From Enoplolaimus lenunculus (taxonomy: Eukaryota; Nematoda; Enoplea; Enoplida; Thoracostomopsidae), in assembly GCA_030248215.1 (NCBI GenBank), contig JASANG010002559.1:81859-145858 (forward strand): a stretch of 64,000 nt of DNA, given 5' to 3'. Both the position numbers and the translations under genes were made by a program. This document shows, piece after piece, positions 11,278 to 22,825 of this stretch; position 1 is the stretch's first letter, and each line of letters begins with the position of its first letter. Below the pieces are notes generated by a model. That model searched no databases. It worked only from the letters and a program-made list of their open reading frames with translations, and was not told the origin of the DNA.

Positions 11278-11697
11278 TCTAAAATGCAATTTAGCAGCTA
11301 TTATCAGTTAGCGATTGGTTTTCAAACTGACGAACATCTGTAATTGCTGATCGCAAAATCGGTACAGAAGTAGATCAAATCAAACACGAACAATGTTCTG
11401 AATGTCTATCTTCACTGCTATATGAACGGTAAAGGTGTAAAGCCAAAAGATTGACATAAATGTGCCCACATACCGAAATATGAAGTTGTTGCAATGACCA
11501 CATGGTGTAGTGGCATCATGATTGGCACGAATGCCAGAGGGCCGAGATTCGATTTCCGGCATGGTCCTTAATTTTGGAACAAACCATCGAACAGAGACCG
11601 TGCAGACCGTATAGTTCCAACGCTCACTAAGCGCTGGTATCTTAGTTACAGAACCTATCACCAATTGGTAAAAGGTGCTATACACATTTGGGAACAC
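11278..11697. mobile_element. CTCAAATGTGTATAG-type element with a tRNA-like block
   Basis: Left AGCTATTATCAGTTAGCGAT and right CACCAATTGGTAAAAGGTGC, ATACACATTTGGGAACA are the family ends. A tRNA-like stretch is set inside (11496-11566). Confidence 0.6.
11496..11566 (+). repeat. tRNA-like sequence, decayed
   Basis: Begins GACCACATGGTGTAGTGGC (A-box-like) and has GAGATTCGATTTCC (B-box-like) and closing ATGGTC that pairs partly with GACCA. The anticodon loop has six bases and the acceptor pairs only five, so it is not a working tRNA; a tRNA-derived piece or pseudogene. Confidence 0.45.
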
Positions 11698-11868
11698 GGG
11701 CTCCAGGTCCCAATTTATTTCTTGAAATGGTCCGATCCGTTCAAAAATCACCAAACAATGCCAAATTTTCTTACCGAAACCAAAATATTTTTGTTTGCGT
11801 CTGATTTTGATATTTTTAGTTCAAATTAATATTTTTTTTCGAAATTAAATCAATTTGACTTCAGCTGA

Positions 11869-12370
11869 ATGCGTAACGGAAGTTTTATCGTTAAATTTGA
11901 CCGAACAACAAATCAAAGTTATACAACAAAATCGCCCAGGAGTCGCGTACCAGGGGACGATTACTACTGTGACCCGTGGGTAAAGCGACTCTCGGTGCAA
12001 AATGCTCTTTCTGATGGACCCAACAACGTTCTGGACTGCCAACAACCTTTACTAGAATCAAAAATTGCTCGAGTTAAAACGTCTGCTGCGTCAAGTTTCA
12101 CTGGTTCCACCCACCCGATGGAGAGTTACCCATCTGTTGAGTTACCCGGAGTTAGAGCTGGCGGCACACCGTATCCGGAGTGTAAATCAGAATCTCAGAA
12201 AATGAAACCAGGGGTACGCAATTTAAGTAGACATACCGGAACGAAGGTGATTAAATGGAAAGAATATGACCAGCGACAGGTTGCGCAACAACAACAGCAA
12301 CAACAACAACAAAAACAACCACAGCAACAACGGCAACAACAACAACAACAACAACCGCAGCAACAACGGC

Positions 12371-12423
<53 letters not shown>

Positions 12424-12517
12424 AAACAAGCACAACAGCAGCTAATACAATTGAACAAAAGTCATCGAAATCTTAGTTGGGATTGCTGTCCAAGCGATAA
12501 AGCAATTATTTCCCATG
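11869..12517 (+). CDS. Probable first coding exon of DEG/ENaC gene A, polyglutamine-rich
   Basis: This exon encodes about 216 residues with no recognised domain. Its first 140 residues are of mixed composition. A glutamine tract of about 50 residues, broken by single K, P, R and A, is coded by CAA/CAG at 12286-12441. A conserved-looking tail (NLSWDCCPSDKAIISHG) follows. The ATG lies 6 bases after a good acceptor (GACTTCAG), a usual place for spliced-leader addition in nematodes. The exon ends at a strong donor, ATG|GTAAGTG, in phase 1. The next good acceptor in compatible phase (TTGTTTCAG, ending 21157) opens gene A's second exon in the correct frame, and that exon carries two SWD/TWD..ERNIGCH motifs recalling the SWDCC tail here. 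I infer that this is the cytoplasmic N-terminus of channel A, joined over an 8.6-kb intron. It could instead be a separate gene with unseen downstream exons. Confidence 0.55.
12286..12441 (+). repeat. CAA/CAG trinucleotide repeat coding polyglutamine
   Basis: Mostly CAA codons with a few CAG, CGG, CCG and AAA interruptions. It keeps an open frame inside the exon 11869-12517. The antisense reading frames over it (poly-Cys, poly-Leu, poly-Val) are shadows of the repeat. Confidence 0.9.
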
Positions 12518-12832
12518 GTAAGTGTCAGTTCAACGCTCATTTCAGGTATTTGTCATAGGTTCGCAAATTTATATACCATTCCACGCAGCTCAACGATTGA
12601 GTTCATGGGTGTTTTTTCATGTCCCTAAACGATTATGAAAAAATGTGTTCGTTTATTAAAAATTGGGGGTTTTCGATTCGTATTTTTATCTCAAAATACA
12701 TTCGCTTAAAAGTGATCCGTATTTTGAAAATTTTTTGCATACTTGAGCTTCTCATGACTTATCTTGATCATACATTAAACATACCAGCTTAAATTGATTA
12801 CCGGAATGTTCCGATAATTTTGACGATTACTG

Positions 12833-12895
12833 TTTTGCCAGCGTCCGTCACCCGTACGGCGCCACGGGACGCGCCGGACGTCAAGTATAGCACAA
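12833..12895. repeat. CpG-rich CGTACGG element, half copy
   Basis: Holds GTCACCCGTACGGCGCC, GGACGTCAAGTATAGC; equals one half of 13751-13939. Confidence 0.6.
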
Positions 12896-13112
12896 CACTT
12901 AATCTCCAGTTACGGTTATAAGTTTCTGGTTTAACTTAAACTTGTTAAACCTAAACCTAAGTGTCAGCCTATGTGATAGTTGAAACCAGCAGCACCTCTG
13001 CACTATAGTATAGACTCAAAATCTATATCGTTGACGAATTTTAGAGCTATCAAAAATTCATATTTCATATTGGCAACCCGAAATCTCAAGGACCAGACAA
13101 TTTGTCACCCTC

Positions 13113-13295
13113 CATTAGGTTTAAGCTCGAAGCTTAGGTTTAGGCTTTGGATACACTTACATTAAGACTTAAGCTTAACCTTTGAATATGCTTAGATTTA
13201 AGCTTAGGCTTTGAATATGCTTAGATTTAAGCTCAGGTTTTGGGAATGCTCAGATGTAGGCTTAGGCTTAGGTATTGTATATGCTTGATTAAGCG
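13113..13295. repeat. Decayed telomere-repeat tract
   Basis: Three copies of a unit with AATATGCTTAGATTTAAGC and scattered TTAGGC/TTAGGT words; ends not recognisable. Confidence 0.55.
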
Positions 13296-13330
13296 TCCAG
13301 AGTTATCGAGGAACAACTTGTCCTGATTGT

Positions 13331-13400
13331 GCCACTTGGTCTAGTGGTCGAACCTTTATGCTGCTGTTATGCAGGCGGTACTACAAGTGATTTCTCCTCT
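13331..13400 (+). repeat. Weak tRNA-like sequence
   Basis: GCCACTTGGTCTAGTGGTC resembles a tRNA 5' half with A box, and CTGC..GCAG could form an anticodon stem, but the B box is poor. Confidence 0.25.
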
Positions 13401-13750
13401 CGTTTCTCTAAACTGAAACATGAACCAGTCTATAGATTAGGAACCACCAGAAATGGGCAAAACTTTTGCTAAAATAAACTTTTTAATATGCCTACATAGC
13501 TAAATAAATACATATATACGTCACAGGGGAATTTGAAACCTGAATAAAGTCCTAAACACAGAACAGTTTGAGTAGATGGATACGTTTCATAATACTGGCT
13601 CGGCTCCACTGTGATGAAAATATTGAAATTCGAACGATTTAGCTGAAGCTTACAATGTTTGTTTTAAGCGATAGTTCTGTTCGTTGTGAATAAATTTATT
13701 TTGAGTATAATCAATAAACTTTATAGCTAAAAAATTAACCATATTTCGAG

Positions 13751-13939
13751 TTGCGCTATACTTGACGTCCGGCACCCACCGTGTGTCACCCGTACGGCGC
13801 TGTACGTCACCGATTGTCCACACCACCGTCCGTCGCCGTTTTTATCATACGTTATCGTACGTGAGTTATTGGCGTACGATTCCGTACGGTGACAGACGGC
13901 GCCGTACGGGTGACGGACGTCAACAAAAGTATAGCGCAA
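13751..13939. mobile_element. CpG-rich CGTACGG inverted-repeat element
   Basis: Ends TTGCGCTATACTT / AAGTATAGCGCAA; long imperfect arms with GACGTCCGGCACC, GTCACCCGTACGGCGC and their complements. Much richer in GC and CpG than its surroundings. Confidence 0.85.
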
Positions 13940-14466
13940 TTCTTCGTCACCAACGAGTTTATAAACTTATTATTTACTGTTGGTGTGTTTTGCCTATTTC
14001 CAAATAGTCCATAATATATAATCGTTCTGGAAATTTTTTAGGCCCACAGCGAAATGCCAGGCATCCCAAACACTTTTTTATTAAAATTAGGCTCGCTTGT
14101 AAATCCTATGAAATCCTCGCATGACCATTGCAATTTTTGGCAACTTCAAGGATATTGAGCTCCGATCCCTGAACCCAGGAATTCTTTGTGAGTTCGTGGG
14201 GAAGGCAAGAAGTTATTAAAGGAGAAAGGCACACGTGGCATTCTTTCGTCACTGCACAAAATGTTTTGGGTTGGTTTCAACCTCCGAGTCAGCTGAGTCC
14301 CGTGAATCAGATATGTTGTTTATTTGTGATATTTTTATTATAAGTTCTTATGAGCCTATTAAACAAGTGAAACCAGCGGGAATTTTGTTGTTTGCTGATG
14401 AAAGTTGTTTAAAATTTAAATTTTGAAATATCATTTGAAACTTTTTCAAAATCCTTCATTTAGCAT

Positions 14467-14638
14467 CAGGGCCGGAACAGCCTCTCCTCATTCCCCCTAT
14501 TTGTTGGAAGGGTACCCCAAAGAGGGGTCGCACGTTAACAAGATCATGACCAAAAAATTTGAAAAATATTTTGACCATCACAGCGGGCTCCCTCCTCGGA
14601 ATTTTAGGGGGGCCCCACCGTAGCCTGCTCCGGCTCTG
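14467..14638. mobile_element. CAGGGCCGGAACAG-ended element (hAT-like ends)
   Basis: Left CAGGGCCGGAACAG, right CTGCTCCGGCTCTG; 172 bp with no gene. CAG..CTG ends of this kind are usual in hAT-derived miniature elements. I could not find an 8-bp duplication. Confidence 0.55.
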
Positions 14639-14925
14639 AGTAGCCCTCTACAGAAACATTGCCAATTAAGCTGGGTGAACATGTACGATTTACGTCAAAA
14701 CATTATTTTTTGGACAGAAATATTTATTAAAAAAATTTTTTAATCTGTTTCCCCCCTAAAAGTATTTTTGTATTAACCATTCTTCGTTCCCAATAAACCC
14801 TTTCATAGACAATGATCCCCTAACGCGTTTAAGGAGAGACTGTTCGTGATATCCAAGCTGAAAATATTTACACCTCAAACTCTGGCGGCGATGGTTTAGC
14901 TAATGTTATAACACTTGAATTTTGG

Positions 14926-15106
14926 TCCCATATTAGTTTTATGGCTGTCCCAGTTTACAATTGGACACTCAAAGAGTAGGCGAATAGATTTTAGACTACA
15001 TTTTTTGCTTAGGCTTAATAGACTTTGGTGAGCACTTTTTCAACGCTTATTGTTAGGTATAATATGCTTAATGTACTGTTACGGCCCTCAAAATATGGGC
15101 GTCAAT
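14926..15106. repeat. Decayed telomere-repeat element
   Basis: TTTTTTGCTTAGGCTTA, GCTTATTGTTAGG and TACTGTTACGGCCCTCA recall the family read from the other strand (compare 46799-46983). Confidence 0.5.
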
Positions 15107-15454
15107 TTTGCTGAAACAGCATTCAATTTCACTGCTGAATATTTTTCTCGTCATTTGCTTTGTTTAATATTCCAGCAACGAAAACGCTCATCTTTTCTTG
15201 CTAAATTTTATAAACATAATTCTTATTAATATTCTATAGAGCTATTCTCAACCGTAATTGATATCATTCTAAATCGTGTGATAACATTGAAATGTTTATA
15301 AAATATTTAATTACCAAGCGAAAAAAATTCTATGACACAAAATCAGAGATGAATCTAAAAGGGTTCTTTGAGGTCGGAAGCACCCCGTTTATTGGAAAAT
15401 TTTGTTTGAAAAATGCTTCGGTCCCTGCTTGATATTTTACTTTTGTTCCAACAT

Positions 15455-15709
15455 AACGGTTGAATATGGGCAACTCAGCGCAGTGTATATACGAAATAAT
15501 ATATATCGCACAGTGTTTAACAATTGCAACACGTATACATAGTACGAAATCACCACAAGACGTGAGAGCCCCCTCGGGATCGAGCGTCACGCTCCTAAAG
15601 CTGAGTGGTGATGGTAAACACCTCTCACTCCAGTCACTGGAGTTTGAATCCTAGCATAAAAGTAGGTCTCAGATGAAATAGAAAATATTCATGTGATAAA
15701 AAGTGTTAA
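15455..15709 (+). mobile_element. TTAA-flanked piggyBac-like element with tRNA-like block, left-truncated
   Basis: Shares AACACGTATACATAGTAC, CACCACAAGACGTGAGAGCC, AGCTGAGTGGTGATGG and GAGTTTGAATCCTAGC with 54674-54933. The right end is AAGTGTTAA; the left end is not clear. Confidence 0.75.
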
Positions 15710-16064
15710 GATTTGCAAATTTTAATTATTAATCAAATTAATGTTTTTGTCAAAACCATTGAAATAAACCTTATGAGAACCCCTAGAACCGTCAGTCTGG
15801 TTACCCCACAACTGAGATCTGACTGTAAGTATTTCTGTCCCACATAAAAGTGTTTTTACCTTAAAGTATCACTTAAATACGTCTCGTTTGAAGCATTTGA
15901 AATTTTACTGAAATTTTTAATAAAGTTTGATAGTTTAAATTTAAGTTGATCGTTTTTTGAATTACTCACAAGTATTACTGTATTGACACTTTCACAATGA
16001 AACGTTTCAAATAGAAAAATTCAAATTATAAGACAGTCGAAAATTCTTTAAGTCTTCTCACAAA

Positions 16065-16400
16065 CGGATCCAGAGAGATGGCGGTGGGGAGCGTATGCCC
16101 CTTCCACTTTAGGATTTATTTGTGATGAAATTGTAAGGTTCGTTCAACCTTACAATTTCCCCCTTCAGAATTTTTGTTTGTAAAAATACAATTTATACCC
16201 TCAGAATTTTTTTGTGATAAAACCTTACAATTTTTAGCCTTTGAAATTTTTTTGGTGATAAAATGATAACGTTCCGCTAGCTTACTATTTTACCCCTACG
16301 AAAATCATTTGGTTATATAATGATTTACGTTTCATAACATTTACAATTGCCAGCCCACCCCCCACCTCCCGTCGGAAATTTTTGGATCCTGCCTGTGACT
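16065..16400. repeat. GATCCAGAG/GACGGG-type repeat, loose relative
   Basis: GGATCCAGAGAGATGGCGG at the left, GGAAATTTTTGGATCC at the right; between them repeated CCTTACAATTT and CAGAATTTTTTTGTGATAAA words, tandem-like. Confidence 0.4.
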
Positions 16401-17007
16401 GTGCTACTACCCCCGAAATGTTATGAGCAACTAATGCTATACGCCTATTTCGGGGGATTGACACGTGATCAGCGAAAAAACATTAGTTTGCCATGATGGC
16501 CACCCTCAAGCTGTCAGGACCCCTATGAAGGGAATTTGGGGAACGCTTCCGCCAACACTGTAGGTTGAACTCAGAATTCAAAAAATGTCAAGAAAATAGT
16601 CGTTCAACTTTGATGTGGTCCCAAATTTTTTTGGTTTGACCAGTAACGGATCCATGATTTTAGTGTTGTGGACGCTTTTTGGGTCTGAAAAGGTTACAGG
16701 TTTTAAAGAGTGCACCGCTCGAACCACTGACTGCAACGAAAGCGTAAAATTATCTGTGCCAGTGTTGTATCGAAGTCATTTCTAAATATCTGGTTATAAA
16801 ACACATTGTGAGTTTATTATTGGACCAATTTTCACCGCAATATAATAGACCGTTGAACAGGGATAAATACGTCCGTTTCGCGAATTTACCCCGGATTCGA
16901 TCTGTCGTTGAAATAAATGAACGTCAATCCAATGCCTGATCAATACTGAAAAATAGAAGTTGCTATTTCTATGCTTAATGAATGGTAATAGCAAGAGTTA
17001 ATGATGT

Positions 17008-17296
17008 ATACTTCAACAAGAGTATGCAACTGGGAACATTCTGTGTGGAAAAGAATCTACACGGCACGCGTTGCATTTTTGCTCCACCCCCTTTATTTAG
17101 AGGGGGTACAACTTGTACGAACCATGACACTTTATGTATCCGGCAATAAAAATTACCCGCTTATAGTTTAATTTAGGGTTATTGCATGTGATAACGACCC
17201 CCCTCTAAACATATGGGGGTCGGCCAAAAACGCAACGCCGACTGGTACATTTTGTACCACGCGAAACCACAAGAGTTGTACACTCTTACATTGCAC
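17008..17296. mobile_element. AACGCAACGC-type inverted-repeat element
   Basis: Left ACTTCAACAAGAGTATGCAAC, split as ACTTCAACAAGAG and TATGCAAC, with CACGCGTTGCATTTTTG; right CCAAAAACGCAACGCC and AAGAGTTGTACACTCTT. Internal arms CCCCCTTTATTTAGAGGG and CCCCCCTCTAAACATATGG also pair. Confidence 0.75.
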
Positions 17297-17395
17297 TCTC
17301 GGTAATAGTAATTTCACTGCCACAGGTAAAGATCAATTTTATGTTCATTTTGCGCGTTTCATTGCCATTCGCAGTTGAATAGTATTTGCTTTCGG

Positions 17396-17628
17396 CTGGG
17401 GTTCTGCAACCCTACTTTAAGAACGTCTTAGTACTTAAGTACGTGCTAAGTAGTTACTTAAACATTTTGTCGTTTTTAAAAGGGTACTTAAGTTCAGTAA
17501 ATAGTTAAGTCGCTGGCCAAATTTGATATAATTATGGATTAACAGTTTAGGCATACTAACTTTGGTCTAACTGAAATTGTCAACTCATAGTGCCTATAAA
17601 TCAAAACTGTTACCAATTTTCTTTCTTA
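17396..17628. mobile_element. TACTTAAGTA-type element, cut on the right by the satellite
   Basis: GGGTACTTAAGTTCAGTAAA, AAGTCGCTGGCCAAATTTGA and TAGGCATACTAACTTTGGTC match 48740-48900. The match stops where the 47-bp array begins. Confidence 0.65.
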
Positions 17629-20600
17629 CACCAGGTGACATTTGAGGTTGTAGAATTTCCACAATATCATGCGTACACCAGATGACATTTGAGGTTGTAG
17701 AATTTCCACAATATCATGCGTACACCAGATGACATTTGAGGTTGTAGAATTTCCACAATATCATGCGTACACCAGATGACATTTGAGGTTGTAGAATTTC
17801 CACAATATCATGCTTACACCAGGTGACATTTGAGGTTGTAGAATTTCCACAATATCATGCTTACACCAGGTGACATTTGAGGTTGTAGAATTTCCACAAT
17901 ATCATGCGTACACCAGGTGACATTTGAGGTTGTAGAATTTCCACAATATCATGCTTACACCAGGTGACATTTGAGGTTGTAGAATTTCCACAATATCATG
18001 CTTACACCAGGTGACATTTGAGGTTGTAGAATTTCCACAATATCATGCGTACACCAGATGACATTTGAGGTTGTAGAATTTCCACAATATCATGCTTACA
18101 CCAGGTGACATTTGAGGTTGTAGAATTTCCACAATATCATGCTTACACCAGGTGACATTTGAGGTTGTAGAATTTCCACAATATCATGCGTACACCAGGT
18201 GACATTTGAGGTTGTAGAATTTCCACAATATCATGCTTACACCAGGTGACATTTGAGGTTGTAGAATTTCCACAATATCATGCTTACACCAGGTGACATT
18301 TGAGGTTGTAGAATTTCCACAATATCATGCTTACACCAGGTGACATTTGAGGTTGTAGAATTTCCGCAATATCATGCGTACACCAGGTGACATTTGAGGT
18401 TGTAGAATTTCCACAATATCATGCTTACACCAGGTGACATTTGAGGTTGTAGAATTTCCGCAATATCATGCGTACACCAGGTGACATTTGAGGTTGTAGA
18501 ATTTCCACAATATCATGCTTACACCAGGTGACATTTGAGGTTGTAGAATTTCCACAATATCATGCTTACACCAGGTGACATTTGAGGTTGTAGAATTTCC
18601 GCAATATCATGCGTACACCAGGTGACATTTGAGGTTGTAGAATTTCCGCAATATCATGCGTACACCAGGTGACATTTGAGGTTGTAGAATTTCCACAATA
18701 TCATGCTTACACCAGGTGACATTTGAGGTTGTAGAATTTCCACAATATCATGCTTACACCAGGTGACATTTGAGGTTGTAGAATTTCCGCAATATCATGC
18801 GTACACCAGGTGACATTTGAGGTTGTAGAATTTCCACAATATCATGCTTACACCAGGTGACATTTGAGGTTGTAGAATTTCCGCAATATCATGCGTACAC
18901 CAGGTGACATTTGAGGTTGTAGAATTTCCACAATATCATGCTTACACCAGGTGACATTTGAGGTTGTAGAATTTCCACAATATCATGCTTACACCAGGTG
19001 ACATTTGAGGTTGTAGAATTTCCGCAATATCATGCGTACACCAGGTGACATTTGAGGTTGTAGAATTTCCGCAATATCATGCGTACACCAGGTGACATTT
19101 GAGGTTGTAGAATTTCCACAATATCATGCTTACACCAGGTGACATTTGAGGTTGTAGAATTTCCACAATATCATGCGTACACCAGATGACATTTGAGGTT
19201 GTAGAATTTCCACAATATCATGCTTACACCAGGTGACATTTGAGGTTGTAGAATTTCCACAATATCATGCTTACACCAGGTGACATTTGAGGTTGTAGAA
19301 TTTCCGCAATATCATGCGTACACCAGGTGACATTGAGGTTGTAGAATTTCCGCAATATCATGCGTACACCAGGTGACATTTGAGGTTGTAGAATTTCCAC
19401 AATATCATGCTTACACCAGGTGACATTTGAGGTTGTAGAATTTCCGCAATATCATGCGTACACCAGGTGACATTTGAGGTTGTAGAATTTCCACAATATC
19501 ATGCTTACACCAGGTGACATTTGAGGTTGTAGAATTTCCGCAATATCATGCGTACACCAGGTGACATTTGAGGTTGTAGAATTTCCACAATATCATGCTT
19601 ACACCAGGTGACATTTGAGGTTGTAGAATTTCCGCAATATCATGCTTACACCAGGTGACATTTGAGGTTGTAGAATTTCCACAATATCATGCTTACACCA
19701 GGTGACATTTGAGGTTGTAGAATTTCCACAATATCATGCTTACACCAGGTGACATTTGAGGTTGTAGAATTTCCGCAATATCATGCGTACACCAGGTGAC
19801 ATTTGAGGTTGTAGAATTTCCGCAATATCATGCGTACACCAGGTGACATTTGAGGTTGTAGAATTTCCACAATATCATGCTTACACCAGGTGACATTTGA
19901 GGTTGTAGAATTTCCGCAATATCATGCGTACACCAGGTGACATTTGAGGTTGTAGAATTTCCGCAATATCATGCGTACACCAGGTGACATTTGAGGTTGT
20001 AGAATTTCCGCAATATCATGCGTACACCAGGTGACATTTGAGGTTGTAGAATTTCCGCAATATCATGCGTACACCAGGTGACATTTGAGGTTGTAGAATT
20101 TCCGCAATATCATGCGTACACCAGGTGACATTTGAGGTTGTAGAATTTCCACAATATCATGCTTACACCAGGTGACATTTGAGGTTGTAGAATTTCCGCA
20201 ATATCATGCGTACACCAGGTGACATTTGAGGTTGTAGAATTTCCACAATATCATGCTTACACCAGGTGACATTTGAGGTTGTAGAATTTCCGCAATATCA
20301 TGCGTACACCAGGTGACATTTGAGGTTGTAGAATTTCCACAATATCATGCTTACACCAGGTGACATTTGAGGTTGTAGAATTTCCACAATATCATGCTTA
20401 CACCAGGTGACATTTGAGGTTGTAGAATTTCCGCAATATCATGCGTACACCAGGTGACATTTGAGGTTGTAGAATTTCCGCAATATCATGCGTACACCAG
20501 GTGACATTTGAGGTTGTAGAATTTCCACAATATCATGCTTACACCAGGTGACATTTGAGGTTGTAGAATTTCCGCAATATCATGCGTACACCAGGTGACA

Positions 20601-20940
20601 TTTGAGTTTGTAGAATTTCCGCAATATCATGCGTACACCAGGTGACATTTGAGGTTGTAGAATTTCCGCAATATCATGCGTACACCAGGTGACATTTGAG
20701 GTTGTAGAATTTCCGCAATATCATGCGTACACCAGGTGACATTTGAGGTTGTAGAATTTCCGCAATATCATGCGTACACCAGGTGACATTTGAGGTTGTA
20801 GAATTTCCGCAATATCATGCGTACACCAGGTGACATTTGAGGTTGTAGAATTTCCGCAATATCATGCGTACACCAGGTGACATTTGAGGTTGTAGAATTT
20901 CCGCAATATCATGCGTACACCAGGTGACATTTGAGGTTGT
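17629..20940. repeat. 47-bp satellite array, about 70 copies
   Basis: The unit is CACCAGGTGACATTTGAGG + TTGTAGAATT + TCCACAATATCATGCGTA. Units are about 95% identical or better. Two main forms alternate (CCACAATATCATGCTTAC and CCGCAATATCATGCGTAC); the first few at the left carry CACCAGATG; the last eight or so at the right are uniform. One unit near 19330 lacks a T. The unit matches the end of the element at 39621-39839. Confidence 0.98.
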
Positions 20941-21035
20941 CGTGTCATTGACACTTAAGCTTTTGTGGCTTCAATGCGATGCACGCTGATGCTTCAGTGC
21001 GCAGTGCACTTAAGCGTTTTTGGAAACTTGTTCAT
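20941..21035. mobile_element. Internal part of the TCCACAATATCATGCGT element, right of the satellite
   Basis: After the last unit the sequence runs GGTTGTCGTGTCATTGAC, TTAAGCTTTTGTGGC, as 39658-39690 does (GGTGGTCGTGTGCCGAAC, TTAAAGCTTTTATGGC). No right end is seen. Confidence 0.7.
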
Positions 21036-21157
21036 ATTTCATTTTTCGCAGAAAAACCTAAGAAGACAAATCGGGGGTTAAATTCAACGGGAATTTGATA
21101 AGAAACAGGAGCAAAAGGTTTGGTGACCAAATTAAACCTTGAATCCAGTTGTTTCAG

Positions 21158-22184
21158 ATCTAAAAACTTCATCGATGTTCTGGCAACAAGGCGATCCGAT
21201 CCGATGTTGCGAACTTCCTGAGGGTACAACAGTCTTACGTCACCAATCACCTGGGGGTCAAACTGAGCGTATGATTACGATTTGTTGCCGAAAAATGCCA
21301 TCGTCTGGACGGTGTACAGACAATTCTTGTCCTGTTGGACATACAAATCCACGCTGTATCGAAAATCATTCGGTTGAAGACGAACCTGTAATAAAATCTA
21401 ACAAAATATCCGAGAAGAAACATCGCTGGAAACATGAACATGTAATGAGTAGTGAAAATAATGAAAAAGATAATAATAATTATAATGATAATAATAATAA
21501 CAACAAATATAACAATGAAAAAAATATAATAAACAATAAAAAATACAAACATAACAACAACAACAACAACAATAATAATAATAATAACAGTATTGATTAT
21601 AATTGTAACAATAATAACAGCGGTAAAGATAACGATACGAATAATTATAATAAAAACCCCACTAAACAAAATCAAAACAATAAAAGAAACAAACACAATA
21701 AAAACAAAACTAATAAAAACAACAGCTTACCTTCAGACGACAATTGTCGACAATCTTGGGACCATGAACGAAATATCGGTTGCCATCTTGAGAACCCTGA
21801 AAATAAAAATAACACAAACAACAACAGTACACAATCAGCAGAATGCACCGGACGAACCTGGGACTTTGAACGAAATATCGGATGTCATAGTCATAATCAA
21901 GGCTGCCAAGGTAACAAATGCGTCTGTTGCCAAAAGCAGCCGAGTGGACAATCGTATCGGCCAGATATCCCGCAGACGAAACAGTTCGACAGACACACGG
22001 CGGCAACATCAAACGCATGGCGACGTCGTAGTATGTGGAATCAAAGTGTCGCTCTTATAAGACAAGGGCTCGAAAATAGCGGTCTTCACGGCATATCGAG
22101 CATATTTCGAGCTTCGTCAGCGCTAAGCAAACGGTTGTGGACAATTTTGTTGTTGTTGTTTTTTGTTTGTGCTGTTGTTCATAC
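21158..22184 (+). CDS. DEG/ENaC gene A exon: Asn-rich cytoplasmic N-terminus, HG motif and TM1
   Basis: This exon codes a long cytoplasmic stretch, then the first membrane segment of a DEG/ENaC channel subunit. Cys-rich blocks come first (RCCELPEG, CCRKMPSSGRC). A strongly Asn-rich tract follows (about 21466-21720), then two WD.ERNIGCH motifs and a Cys cluster (GCQGNKCVCC). The family's His-Gly gating motif sits in ENSGLHGISS, and TM1 is LWTILLLLFFVCAVV. The exon ends at CATAC|GTAAGT in phase 2, exactly as in genes B, C and D. If the upstream exon is not used, the first in-frame ATG is at 21175 and the protein would be 803 aa. Genes B to D have only about 60-95 residues before the HG motif, so this one is much longer. 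The HG-TM1 end is certain; the use of the Asn-rich part is very likely because it is one open frame. Confidence 0.88.
21466..21720 (+). repeat. AAT/AAC trinucleotide-rich tract coding Asn-rich region
   Basis: Runs of AAT and AAC with interspersed K, Y, T and S codons, open in the frame of gene A. Together with the polyQ exon it would give channel A a Q/N-rich cytoplasmic tail. Confidence 0.85.
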
Positions 22185-22378
22185 GTAAGTTTGTACATCA
22201 ACGGCAATGAATTCATTTCTAAAGCTTGCCAAATTATATATGAACAGTTTTGGACGCAAAATTTATTTGAAATAGAATGGTTTTAAGTTTATTTGCCACA
22301 ATCAATTGAGTAAATTTACTTTGACTATTGAAAAATCAGCGTCCAAATGAACTGTGAAATTCATTGTATTGTGTTAAA

Positions 22379-22825
22379 GGCCCATGTAAAGATCAGCGGC
22401 GGAACGTTTTTCTGTGGGACTGGAACAGAGTAAGCTTAAGGTTTGGACTAATTTTTGTGCATGGCTTGGGGTTTTAGGCTTAGGCTTAGCAATATGCTAG
22501 ATTTTATGCTTACGCTTTTGTTTAAGCGTAGGCTTAGGAATACACTGTAAATTCCATTGAGTTGATTAATTCAGCTTGTGAGTTGGTTGTTTCTGAATTA
22601 ATATCAGTAAACATTAACTCACTCGCAGTGGAGCTGATTTTCACTCGGAGTTGAGTTAACTCTGGGTGAGTTGATTAATTAACTCAGAATAAACTTAATC
22701 AACTCAAAATTTTGAGTTCTGATAGTCCTAACGCAGACTGAGTGAATTCAATTCATTTTGAGTTCAAATCAACTCACTGAAATTTACAGTGTATGCTTAT
22801 AATACGGTTACGCCCCTCATTGGCC
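22379..22825. mobile_element. Telomere-repeat element interrupted by a CACTGTAAATT element
   Basis: Outer ends GGCCCATGTAAAGATCAGC and CGCCCCTCATTGGCC; TTAGGC tract at 22470-22540. The inner element lies at 22543-22791. It sits in the first intron after TM1 of gene A. Confidence 0.85.
22543..22791. mobile_element. CACTGTAAATT element nested in a telomere-repeat element
   Basis: CACTGTAAATTCC / AATTTACAGTG ends, TA on both sides (22541-22542, 22792-22793). Younger than its host element. Confidence 0.88.

Larger units (their letters stand above)
12518..21157 (+). other. Long intron of gene A (if the upstream exon belongs to it), filled with repeats
   Basis: The borders are GTAAGT at 12518 and CAG ending 21157. 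The interior holds no supported gene. It carries fragments of at least eight repeat families, listed separately, and the 47-bp satellite that makes up about 38% of its length. The stretches 12518-12830, 13945-14460, 15110-15450, 15710-16060 and 16400-17000 show nothing I can name beyond AT-rich unique-looking sequence. Confidence 0.5.

Noticed and set aside
11496-11566. Functional tRNA gene
   Set aside because: Six-base anticodon loop and only five acceptor pairs.
12195-12458. Poly-Cys, poly-Leu and poly-Val frames
   Set aside because: Antisense shadows of the CAA/CAG tract.
17629-20940. CRISPR-like array
   Set aside because: Units are directly adjacent with no unique spacers, and the genome is animal.
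21247-21696. Hydrophobic Ile/Val-rich minus-strand frame resembling a membrane protein
   Set aside because: Antisense of the AAT/AAC tract in gene A.
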